Below are positions 32,680 to 40,604 of a stretch of DNA of 64,000 nucleotides, piece after piece (position 1 is the stretch's first letter; each line of letters opens with the position of its first letter). Source of the DNA: Parahoeflea alexandrii (GTDB lineage: Bacteria > Pseudomonadota > Alphaproteobacteria > Rhizobiales > Rhizobiaceae); NCBI RefSeq assembly GCF_027214025.1, contig NZ_JAPWHB010000001.1, positions 1,178,001 to 1,242,000 on the forward strand. Reading direction: 5' to 3'. Below the pieces are notes generated by a model. The model was not told the origin of the DNA. It ran no database searches and worked only from the letters and a program-made list of their open reading frames with translations. Position numbers and translations under genes: made by a program.

Positions 32680-33162
32680 ATGAGAGCGTTTTTAGAGGGT
32701 ATGGCGGGTCTGGAGTTGCGTTTGATAACCTGCCAGCCGATCCCTGCTCGGTGGGCAACTTTCGATAGCGCGAATGCGTTAACATGGGAAGAAATACCCT
32801 TTCGGCCCCACTCGATTACACAAGTCCCACAAGTCAAAGGGGTTTATTGCTTCGTTGTCGGGCCCCCTCCATTTGCGCTCCCGTCCGTTCGATACCCCAT
32901 GTATGTAGGGCGCACCAAGCGTCCCCTGCGTGAGCGGTTTCAGGAGTATCTGAGGGAGCAGCACAGCCCGACCGGCCGGTACCACGTCAAGAAATTCCTC
33001 AACGTGTTTGAGGGCGAGCTTACGTTCTTGTGCGCCCAATTTGCCGGCACCTATCAAGAACTCGTGCGAGCAGAGCGGGACGTCATGGACGCAATGATGC
33101 CAGCATACAGTGATTCGGGCTATAGCGCTGAAGTGCGCGCAGGACGAGGAGCTTGGCAGTAA
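32680..33162 (+). CDS. GIY-YIG nuclease-like protein, first gene of the Dnd-like operon
   Basis: A 160-residue protein with a GIY-YIG-like core: KGVYCFVVG (first strand, GVY), RYPMYVGRTKRPLRERFQEY (YVG plus the following conserved Arg), and a downstream ELVRAERDVMDAMMPAY with the glutamate at the metal-site position and the Pro of the usual ending. The N-terminal 50 residues are extra. Its stop codon overlaps the ATG of the DndB-like gene (TAATG), so they are co-translated. It could be a nuclease that acts on unmodified or modified DNA. ATG 32701 is an alternative start. Confidence 0.65.
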   Translation: MRAFLEGMAGLELRLITCQPIPARWATFDSANALTWEEIPFRPHSITQVPQVKGVYCFVVGPPPFALPSVRYPMYVGRTKRPLRERFQEYLREQHSPTGRYHVKKFLNVFEGELTFLCAQFAGTYQELVRAERDVMDAMMPAYSDSGYSAEVRAGRGAWQ

Positions 33163-34433
33163 TGGCCGGAAAACTATTTATGCCCGCCATGCAGGGCACC
33201 TTCGGCGACTGGAATTATTACTCGGCCTTGGTCACCTTGGATGATATCGTCGAGAGGGTCGGCTATGCGAGTCTTCTGACTGAAAACTCCAGCTTGGGCG
33301 AACAGATCCAGCGCCGCCTGGACGATCGATCGCGAGCCTCCGACATTGCGGACTACCTCATTCGCAACCAGGATCGTTTCTTCAACTCGCTGGTGGTCGG
33401 GGTCCTTGGCGGTCAGCCTGAATGGCACCCGTTTTCGCTTTCCAGTCAGGTCGCTGAGCATGAACTCGGAGACGTTACGGAACGCGATCAGGATCTAGTC
33501 GGTTACCTTCAGCTCAGCGGCGAGGAAACGCTGTTCGCGCTGGATGGGCAGCACCGCCTCGCCGGTATCCGACAGGCGCTCGCTGAACAGCCCGACCTTG
33601 GTCAGGAAAAGCTCTCTCTTATATTTGTTCCGCATTTGGATACCCCTGCAGGCAAGATCCGGACGCGAAGTCTGTTCATTTCGCTGAACAAAAAAGCTGT
33701 CCCCGTGAACCGCAAAGACATCATCATCCTCGACGAGGTGGATATCGCAGCCATTATCACAAGGCGCCTGGTCGACTCCCACCCACATTTCAATGGCGGT
33801 GTCATCGATGTTACTCGGTTTGGCAATGCCATCCCGTCGTCGTCGCCTTTTTGGACGACGATCGGCACCTTTTATGACGTGAACGATGTCATCATTCGTC
33901 GCTTTGTCGAAGGCAGGGATGAAGGCGAGCTCGAGGATGCGGGAAAGGTGCGGCTTTCAGAAGACCGGCTGGTGTTCTATCAGGCCGGCGTCCTTGATTT
34001 CTACGATCGGCTGGCGCGGATGGAGCCCTTGCTGTCAACTGTGTTTGGTGAGGATGTCGAGCAGAAGGCAACGGCGCTTCGCCACGCGCGAACAGCCGAA
34101 AACCCCCGCTTACTCTCAAGACCCGTCGGATTGAAAATATTTGTCAACGCGGCGGCCGAACTAAGAGAGGGACGCACAGTCGCACAGACCTTCAAAGAAC
34201 TGAGAAGAGTGCCGCTTTCCTTGGATCGACCTCCTTTCAACGACATTATCTGGGACGCAGACCGCGCTCGGATGGTAGTATCCGGACAATCTCTGTCCAG
34301 CCGGCTTTTGCTCTACATGCTCGGGCTCACGAATTTCGGTGAGCGTTTGCGGCAGAGTTATGCCGATCATCTCGGAGTGGAACCAGAGACGGTTCGGCCA
34401 CCGCGCCGACTGCCTGCGGTCAGAGCCCGGTAG
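33162..34433 (+). CDS. DGQHR-domain protein, DndB-like
   Basis: A 423-residue protein with the diagnostic DGQHR motif at residues 128-132 (ETLFALDGQHRLAGI), followed by RSLFISLNKKAVPVNRKD near residue 170, the pattern of the DGQHR/DndB family. In known phosphorothioation systems DndB is a DNA-binding regulator that limits dnd transcription. ATG 33162 overlaps the preceding stop, and GAGGAG lies upstream. The gene precedes dndC, the canonical order, with only a small DNA-binding gene in between. Confidence 0.85.
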   Translation: MAGKLFMPAMQGTFGDWNYYSALVTLDDIVERVGYASLLTENSSLGEQIQRRLDDRSRASDIADYLIRNQDRFFNSLVVGVLGGQPEWHPFSLSSQVAEHELGDVTERDQDLVGYLQLSGEETLFALDGQHRLAGIRQALAEQPDLGQEKLSLIFVPHLDTPAGKIRTRSLFISLNKKAVPVNRKDIIILDEVDIAAIITRRLVDSHPHFNGGVIDVTRFGNAIPSSSPFWTTIGTFYDVNDVIIRRFVEGRDEGELEDAGKVRLSEDRLVFYQAGVLDFYDRLARMEPLLSTVFGEDVEQKATALRHARTAENPRLLSRPVGLKIFVNAAAELREGRTVAQTFKELRRVPLSLDRPPFNDIIWDADRARMVVSGQSLSSRLLLYMLGLTNFGERLRQSYADHLGVEPETVRPPRRLPAVRAR

Positions 34434-34525
34434 ACCACGCAAGGATAGTGGACAACCGTAACTGCCAATTGTTATTTGCAGTTTTGTGGTGCATGTTGGT
34501 GCGAACGATTTGCACAGGTAGTGGA

Positions 34526-34735
34526 ATGGGACGACCGAAAGGCAATCGCTATCCAGTTCGGCTTTCCGTCAGCGTCAACGCCGCGGACCATGCTGCTCTG
34601 TCAAAACTGGCGGCGGATCTTAATTTGTCAGCTGCTTGGCTTGTTCGCCGGGCCGTAACGGAGTTCGTGGAGCGGAATTGCCGAAATGAGCAGGCTGAGC
34701 TCCTGTTGGTCAAGGCCGCCGCGAAGAAAGAGTAA
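34526..34735 (+). CDS. Small ribbon-helix-helix DNA-binding protein
   Basis: A 69-residue protein: MGRPKGNRYPVRLSVSVNAA forms the ribbon strand, then DHAALSKLAADLNLSAAWLV and RRAVTEFVERN form the two helices, typical of CopG/Arc-type regulators. ATG 34526 is chosen because the fold begins there; the frame remains open to 34448. It sits between dndB-like and dndC with a four-base gap to dndC, so it is a candidate repressor of the operon. Such a gene is not part of standard dnd clusters. Confidence 0.7.
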   Translation: MGRPKGNRYPVRLSVSVNAADHAALSKLAADLNLSAAWLVRRAVTEFVERNCRNEQAELLLVKAAAKKE

Positions 34736-34739
34736 GTGA

Positions 34740-35879
34740 ATGTTCATGCTTCCCCAATCCAACGATTTTCCCGATACGATCGATACGATCTGGGCCGACG
34801 TCGTTGAAAACGTGCGCCAAGAGTATCTGTCAGAGCACCAGCGATACCCATGGATTATCGGATTTTCCGGCGGTAAGGATAGCACCGTTGTCACGCACGC
34901 GATCTTCGAGGCCCTGCTTCAGATCGCGCCGATTCGGCGCACTCGGCCGGTTCACATCGTCTCTAACGACACGATGGTCGAGTCCCCGCTTGTCATTGCA
35001 CACCTGAATGCAGTCACCGCAAAAATCGCCGCTGCATCGGAGAGCCTCGGCCTGCCGATTTCCGTTGCGAGGACCCATCCCGATCCTGACAAGACGTTCT
35101 GGGTTCTTCTGATCGGCAAAGGTTATCCGAGCCCCAATATGACAATGCGATGGTGTACCGATCGGTTGAAGATCCAGCCGACGAGCGGGTACATCAAAGA
35201 AAAGGCTTCTGAATCGGGCGCCGCTATCGTTGTGCTGGGTGTGCGCCGGGACGAAAGCCAGTCGCGTCAGCGTTCGATCGACAAGTGGAAGAACCATCGT
35301 GGAGGAAACCTGACGCCGCACGAAAGGTTGCCGGGAGCCCTTATCTATCGCCCGATCGTCGATCTTGCGATCGAGGAAGTCTGGGAAATCTTGGGGACCT
35401 TCCACGCACCATGGGGTGGTGATCACTCGGCGCTGATTAAACTCTATCGCGATTCGGAGGGTGGTGAATGCCCCGTCGTCTTAAGTGCGGATGAGGCCCC
35501 CGGTTGCGGCACCTCAAACAGTCGCTTCGGATGTTGGACCTGCACCGTGGTCGAAAAGGATAAAAGCCTGCAAGGCTTCGTTGATGCCGGGAAGCATCAC
35601 TTTCAGCCACTGATTGATTTTCGTGACTGGCTCCGTTCCATCCGCAATAAGCCCGAAATGCGACAGGCCATCCGCCGCAATGGCAAACTTACGTTCGATC
35701 CCAATGGAAAACACATTCCCGGTCCGTTTACGATCCAGGCGCGACGCGAAATTCTCACGCGTCTTCTCAAAGTGCAGTCCCAGTTTGGCGACGAACTGAT
35801 CACACAGCCCGAGCTACAGCAGATCCAGAAACTCTGGGCCGATGAACTCCAGTCGCAAGGAGCTATTGCCGGTGTCTGA
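34740..35879 (+). CDS. dndC: DNA phosphorothioation protein DndC (PAPS reductase-like)
   Basis: A 379-residue protein of the DndC family. It has the ATP-pyrophosphatase P-loop GFSGGKDSTVV (residues 41-51) and the Fe-S cysteine group C244, C256, C265, C268 (GCGTSNSRFGCWTCTVVEKDK), both typical. DndC is thought to activate the DNA backbone with ATP and, with its 4Fe-4S cluster, help pass sulfur into DNA. The next gene's start lies inside its 3' end. This is the clearest marker that the operon is of the phosphorothioation type. Confidence 0.92.
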   Translation: MFMLPQSNDFPDTIDTIWADVVENVRQEYLSEHQRYPWIIGFSGGKDSTVVTHAIFEALLQIAPIRRTRPVHIVSNDTMVESPLVIAHLNAVTAKIAAASESLGLPISVARTHPDPDKTFWVLLIGKGYPSPNMTMRWCTDRLKIQPTSGYIKEKASESGAAIVVLGVRRDESQSRQRSIDKWKNHRGGNLTPHERLPGALIYRPIVDLAIEEVWEILGTFHAPWGGDHSALIKLYRDSEGGECPVVLSADEAPGCGTSNSRFGCWTCTVVEKDKSLQGFVDAGKHHFQPLIDFRDWLRSIRNKPEMRQAIRRNGKLTFDPNGKHIPGPFTIQARREILTRLLKVQSQFGDELITQPELQQIQKLWADELQSQGAIAGV

Positions 35880-36087
35880 TTTTTACAATGAAGACAGCAT
35901 AGTCGGCGATTTGCCGCTCTGGTCGGACAAGGAAGCCATGGCGGTTCTCGACAAAATTGCTGAGGCTCATAGTGTCCCGATCGATGTTTTAACTGAATTG
36001 GTCGTCCTTCAACGTACGCGCCAACATCAGGAACGCGCCGCAGGGATTTATCAAAGGATAGAAGAAATCCTGGGGCGAATGGACTGA
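35872..36087 (+). CDS. Small DNA-modification-system-associated protein
   Basis: A 71-residue acidic protein (SDFYNEDSIVGDLPLWSDKE, then LVVLQRTRQHQERAAGIYQR). Similar short proteins are encoded between dndC-like and dndD-like genes of DNA modification loci; function unknown. The GTG at 35872 is preceded by AAGGAG at 35857-35862 (nine bases), making it a better start than the upstream ATG at 35842. It overlaps dndC by eight bases and lies two bases before dndD. Confidence 0.75.
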   Translation: MSDFYNEDSIVGDLPLWSDKEAMAVLDKIAEAHSVPIDVLTELVVLQRTRQHQERAAGIYQRIEEILGRMD

Positions 36088-36089
36088 TA

Positions 36090-38159
36090 ATGTGGATTTC
36101 CAAGATAGAGCTCGTATGTTTCAAATCGTACCAACGGCAAGAGTTTGAGTTTCCCGAGCCGAGCGAGGGTCGCAACGTCGTCCTCATCGGTGGCATGAAT
36201 GGATATGGCAAGACTTCCATTTTGGAAGCGCTTTATCTTTGCCTTTATGGGAAAGACGCAATGTCACACCTTGCGCGTGCCGGCCTCAAGACGGACGATT
36301 CGCGTGGATATCCATCTTTTCTTGAGAAAGCTTTCAACGGCGAAGCCCTCCGCGAAGGCCGAGACACGATGATCGTCAAGGTCGTGATACAAAAGAACAA
36401 GACGCGTGCCGTCGAGATCAGCCGCAAATGGTATTTTCGATCGAACGGCGCTTGGATCGACGAAGAAACTACCTTCAGGGAAATCGTTCGTGGGATTCCA
36501 GAGTTGCCGCGGTCAGATGGCAAAGGCGGATTTCATTTATCGAACGTCCTTGACGACGCTTTCATTCCTGCCCATATCGCTCCCTTTTTCTTCTTCGACG
36601 GTGAAGAAGTTAAAAAGCTGGCGGATCAGAACCGTATCGAACAGGTCAAAGTGGGCTTGGAGGGCTTGCTCGGGGTCGTGCTGTTGCGATCACTGGCAGA
36701 GCGCATGCGGAATTTTGAGCGCTCGAAGCGCGAAGGGGTTGCAAATGTGGACGAGGACCGCCTGGCGCGGCTCTTTCAAGAGCTGTCGGAAACCGAAAGA
36801 GTGAGTTCCGATATCCAGCTGCGGCTCAGTGAGATCAAGGAGCGCCGCATCGCACTGAGTGGTGAGTTTGATTCGCTAATGGAGCGCATCACAACGGCGG
36901 GAGGCGGTGGTGGTGATACGGCCACCTACAAGGATTTGATTGAGGAGCGCGAGCAGGTCAAAAACCGGTTGCGCGACATTCAGCGCCGCCTCGAGGAGAT
37001 CCTCACTTCACGCCTTCCGTTTCATTTTGTATCGCGCGCTGTCAAGGATGTTTTCCGTGAGCAGCTCCTCGGAGAGACCCGACTTCATCAGTGGGATTCC
37101 GAAAAGCGCGCCCTTGAACCAAGGCAGCGCGAATTCGAAGCTGCGTTTGCCGGACAGTATGACCCTCCCCTTGATCCTCCGCTCACAGACCAGCAGTTGG
37201 AAGCGATCCGGACACGGATCAATGCCGCCTGGGCGGCCCTGTTCTATCCGCCTCCGGAGGACTGTGCCAAAGTTGTCGAACACGACTATCTTTCGCCCGA
37301 AGAAAGAAATCGGACGTTGGAAGCGCTCGAAACCGTATCGCTGGGACAACAGGAAATCCAAGATGTCTTGCGGGCACAGTCCGAACACCAAGACCGCATC
37401 GAGGACCTCAGCCGGAAAATCTCCCGCCTTGAGGGGATAGACCGGGATGGTACGCTTTCAGGGCTGACCGACGAACTAAAGCGTGTGCAATCGCAACTTG
37501 GCGAACTTGAAGAAGAAGCGCGTGGTGAGGATCGACGTCTTGTGGCCCTTGAGGCACAGGGATCGTCGCAACGGGCCGAATATGAACGAGAGCGTCGTAA
37601 GCTCGACGAGTCATCCCCTGCGAGAGCCGTGATCGAACGGTCGGAACGGGTCCGCAAGGTCATTGACGAAGTAATCCCGTCCCTCTTCCCGCTCAAGGTT
37701 AAAGAACTCGCGGCAAGCATGACCCAGGTTTACAAGCAGCTTGCCCATAAGGGCCAAGTTGCGAAGATCGAGATAAGGGACGACGGAACAACTGTCATCC
37801 TGAGCAAGTCTGGCAAGGCTCTGACTTTCGACCGGTCAGCAGGCGAAAACCAGATATTTGCCACTGCGCTCATTGCTGGATTGGCGAAAGTTTCAGGAGT
37901 AAAAGCACCGCTTGTCGTAGATACGCCGCTCGGCCGTCTCGACAGCCGTCACCGTGACAACATTTTGCGTTTCTGGACATCTGACAAGAACCGCCAAGTT
38001 ATCCTGCTTAGCCAGGACGAAGAAATCGACGCTGCCTTGCACACCAGGATCGGCGGGAGCATTGCGAAGACGTATCTTCTAACCCATGTGGACGTAGGTG
38101 ACGGAATTGGTCGGACGACGGCAAAGGCCGATCAATATTTTGCGGAGGAGAAGGCGTGA
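36090..38159 (+). CDS. dndD: DNA phosphorothioation protein DndD (SMC-like ATPase)
   Basis: A 689-residue SMC/RecN-like ATPase. Walker A is GGMNGYGKTSILEAL (residues 34-48); the ABC signature SAGENQIFATALI lies near residue 588, and Walker B VVDTPLGRLDSRHRDNIL contains D611. Residues about 215-540 are rich in coiled-coil heptads; no CxxC zinc hook is visible at the centre. DndD hydrolyses ATP and is proposed to alter or nick DNA structure during sulfur insertion. It overlaps the next gene by four bases (GTGA). Confidence 0.92.
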   Translation: MWISKIELVCFKSYQRQEFEFPEPSEGRNVVLIGGMNGYGKTSILEALYLCLYGKDAMSHLARAGLKTDDSRGYPSFLEKAFNGEALREGRDTMIVKVVIQKNKTRAVEISRKWYFRSNGAWIDEETTFREIVRGIPELPRSDGKGGFHLSNVLDDAFIPAHIAPFFFFDGEEVKKLADQNRIEQVKVGLEGLLGVVLLRSLAERMRNFERSKREGVANVDEDRLARLFQELSETERVSSDIQLRLSEIKERRIALSGEFDSLMERITTAGGGGGDTATYKDLIEEREQVKNRLRDIQRRLEEILTSRLPFHFVSRAVKDVFREQLLGETRLHQWDSEKRALEPRQREFEAAFAGQYDPPLDPPLTDQQLEAIRTRINAAWAALFYPPPEDCAKVVEHDYLSPEERNRTLEALETVSLGQQEIQDVLRAQSEHQDRIEDLSRKISRLEGIDRDGTLSGLTDELKRVQSQLGELEEEARGEDRRLVALEAQGSSQRAEYERERRKLDESSPARAVIERSERVRKVIDEVIPSLFPLKVKELAASMTQVYKQLAHKGQVAKIEIRDDGTTVILSKSGKALTFDRSAGENQIFATALIAGLAKVSGVKAPLVVDTPLGRLDSRHRDNILRFWTSDKNRQVILLSQDEEIDAALHTRIGGSIAKTYLLTHVDVGDGIGRTTAKADQYFAEEKA

Positions 38160-39682
38160 GCACACTCAGCCTGCAGCAAGTGATGTCATCACGATTTCGC
38201 ACCTCTGCGGTTGCTGATGGCCAAACGAAGTACCTGATGGAAGCACTTGGTCTGTCAACAAAAGCGAATGTGGCGCGTCTTGCAATTGGCCGCTCACTCG
38301 GACTTGCGTCACTGCCAGACGAAAATCTCGACGCCAAAGGCCTTGAGATACCGGCCTCGTCGCTCTTTAGCCAAGAGGATGTAGCGCTCTGGATTGGCTT
38401 TTTCGTATCACATGCGCAGTTGTTTAACGGCCTCAAAATCGATTCGATGGAAGCTTTGCGCAACCAGTTGCGCGCGCACTGGCACAGGGGAGCTAAACTC
38501 CTGATCGACGACTGGCGGGATAGTGCCGAGAACTACGATACATTCGTCACGACCTTAGCCCGTAGGCGCGCCGAACTCCCCGAGATTGCATCCGACGCCG
38601 CGCGTTCGAGCGAAGCGGCACAGGTTTTTCAACCGATAGAGGACATGTCATCCACCCTGACGAAGGCGCTGAAGGAGATCGGTGTCTCGGCCGAGGTTCG
38701 CAGTGTCATGCATGGCCCCCGCTTGTCGAGGTACCGCGTTACATTGAAAGACGTCAACCAGTTTGATCGCCTGCGGCGCGGTGCCGACAGTCTGGCGCTC
38801 GTACTCGGACTACAAAATCAGCGACCGGTCATCGCCACCAGTGATGTGGCAAAGACCGTAACGATCGACATCGCGCGTCCAAAGGACACATGGACCGTCG
38901 CCGGGCCACGTGAATTTCTCGACGCGGTCGCAAAACAGCCACAGGACGGCCTCTATGTTTGCCCCGGTGTGGACGTCACCGGGAACCCCGTCGCTTTTAA
39001 CCTTCAGGCAGTGCCGCACCTGTTGGTTGGCGGTTCAACCGGTCAGGGAAAGAGCGTCTGCGTCCATGCGCTGCTCACCTCGCTGATCGAAAAGTATACA
39101 CCTTCCTACCTCAAGCTTGCGCTGATCGATCCAAAGCGTGTCGAGTTCAACAAATACACAAAGAGCAAATTCCTCTGGAATGAACAGATTGCCGCTGGCG
39201 AACAGGCGTCAGCGGATCTGCTCGATAATCTCATTGAGGAAATGGATGGCCGGTACAAGCGGTTCGAAACGCTGGGTGTCGATAACATAAAGGACGCAAA
39301 TGGCAGAGGAACGCAACTCCCCTACATCGTCGCCTGTGTTGATGAACTGGCTGAGCTTGTCCTAGTAGATCGGTCGGCAGAAACGAAGATCGCCAGACTT
39401 GCCCAAAAAGCTCGCGCCGCTGGCATCCACTTGATCCTAGCAACGCAGCGTCCGGACGCCAAGACATTCAGTGGTCTCATTCGATCGAACATTCCTGGAC
39501 GCATAGCTTTAACTGTACAAAAGGCGACCGAATCGCAAATTATACTTGACGATGTCGGCGCAGAGGATTTGCTTGGCGCTGGTGACATGATCATCAAGTT
39601 GCCGGCGAGCGAGCCCATCAGGGCCCACGGATATTTTCTATCGACCGCCGACGTCAACACGATCGTGAGCAGGACGAGATGA
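38156..39682 (+). CDS. DndE-like domain fused to an FtsK/HerA-type DNA translocase
   Basis: A 508-residue protein starting with GTG 38156. The first ~90 residues (FRTSAVADGQTKYLMEALGL, then RLAIGRSLGLASLP and GLEIPASSLFSQED) resemble the small DndE protein, which binds nicked DNA. The C-terminal half is an FtsK/SpoIIIE motor: Walker A GGSTGQGKS (K299), KLALIDPKRVEFN near residue 320, Walker B IVACVDELAEL near residue 396, and HLILATQRPDAKTFSGLIRSNIPGRIALTV. There is no membrane segment or gamma domain. It replaces a free dndE in the operon. The FtsK call is firm, the DndE call is by pattern and needs a profile search. Confidence 0.8.
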   Translation: MSTLSLQQVMSSRFRTSAVADGQTKYLMEALGLSTKANVARLAIGRSLGLASLPDENLDAKGLEIPASSLFSQEDVALWIGFFVSHAQLFNGLKIDSMEALRNQLRAHWHRGAKLLIDDWRDSAENYDTFVTTLARRRAELPEIASDAARSSEAAQVFQPIEDMSSTLTKALKEIGVSAEVRSVMHGPRLSRYRVTLKDVNQFDRLRRGADSLALVLGLQNQRPVIATSDVAKTVTIDIARPKDTWTVAGPREFLDAVAKQPQDGLYVCPGVDVTGNPVAFNLQAVPHLLVGGSTGQGKSVCVHALLTSLIEKYTPSYLKLALIDPKRVEFNKYTKSKFLWNEQIAAGEQASADLLDNLIEEMDGRYKRFETLGVDNIKDANGRGTQLPYIVACVDELAELVLVDRSAETKIARLAQKARAAGIHLILATQRPDAKTFSGLIRSNIPGRIALTVQKATESQIILDDVGAEDLLGAGDMIIKLPASEPIRAHGYFLSTADVNTIVSRTR

Positions 39683-39909
39683 ACGTCCAGATTCTAGACA
39701 CCCGCGGCCTCAAGTGCCCTCTCCCCGTGATCAGGGCCCGAAAGGCCATAAAAACCATTGGAAACGGTCAGCTGCTTAGGGTCGAGTGCACCGACCCGTT
39801 GGCTGAAATCGATATCCCACACATGGTCAACACGGACGGGCACGACCTGATTGGAAAGGGAAAAGACGTTGAGGTGCTCTGGTATCTTATCAAGATCGTA
39901 AAAAGATAG
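39679..39909 (+). CDS. TusA-family sulfur carrier, last gene of the Dnd-like operon
   Basis: A 76-residue TusA/SirA-family protein: ILDTRGLKCPLPVIRARKAI carries the CPxP motif with the persulfide cysteine C13, and VECTDPLAEIDIPHMV is typical of the second half. TusA proteins receive sulfane sulfur from a cysteine desulfurase and relay it. ATGA overlap with the translocase stop shows it belongs to the operon. No cysteine desulfurase (DndA) is encoded in the cluster, so TusA may take sulfur from housekeeping IscS/SufS. Confidence 0.88.
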   Translation: MNVQILDTRGLKCPLPVIRARKAIKTIGNGQLLRVECTDPLAEIDIPHMVNTDGHDLIGKGKDVEVLWYLIKIVKR

Positions 39910-40604
39910 GCATTGGGAAAGGTAAAAGGTTCGGGGGGAGATGCATATCTAAAGCGTGAGTTCGGCCATCGATTATTTTCACCGATGGGACATTTCACAT
40001 TTGGGTCTATCTACTGGTCGGCGTCATTTTTTTGGCGGCTTCGGGTTTTGGTATGAGGCTTTGCCGCTCATGCTGGAGCTTCTCGGAGGCACTAGTGATG
40101 GCGTATTCACTGCCATGTTGACGTTATTTCCCGCCCTCGCGGGATCCTCCGCCTTGCAGCTGCCTTTTGCCGATGGCGAAAAACCTCTCAGGGCTTTCTC
40201 TGTCTTTTACAGCTCGTCCTCGTCGCGCTTGCTGTACGGCTCGATCTTGCATGACCGTCATCGGAATGGCAAGCCTTCACTGTAGCAAGCTTTGCGAGCA
40301 TACTGGCAATCTTGATGTGGTGGCTGACAAGCGGCGCTGATCCCGCCTTCGATGACGCCGTCGATGATCGAAAAACGCTAGGTCCCGATCCAACGGTGAA
40401 ACCCCAGAGCGATCTTGGTGGATATGGGGTCTGATATGACGCATTTTCAGTCATTGTGTTCTCCGCGAATTTGGTTCGCGTCGGGTCTGAAGCATCGGTC
40501 ATATTGTGAGCCCTTTGGGTCTCGACCCTCGTGTCTATCGCTCTCGATCCGCTGACGAATGAATTTTGACGATTCACGAGTGGCCGCGGCAGCCAACCTA
40601 CGTC
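39910..40604. other. Region without intact gene; possible decayed membrane-protein gene
   Basis: About 700 bases with no convincing intact gene. Plus-strand pieces look like membrane-protein fragments broken by stops or frame changes: VYLLVGVIFLAASGFGMRL near 40005, then ILRLAAAF and GFLCLLQLVLVALAVRLDLA near 40144-40251 ended by TGA, then in the same frame SSEWQAFTVASFASILAILM to a stop near 40438. No terminator was recognised after the tusA-like gene. Confidence 0.35.
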
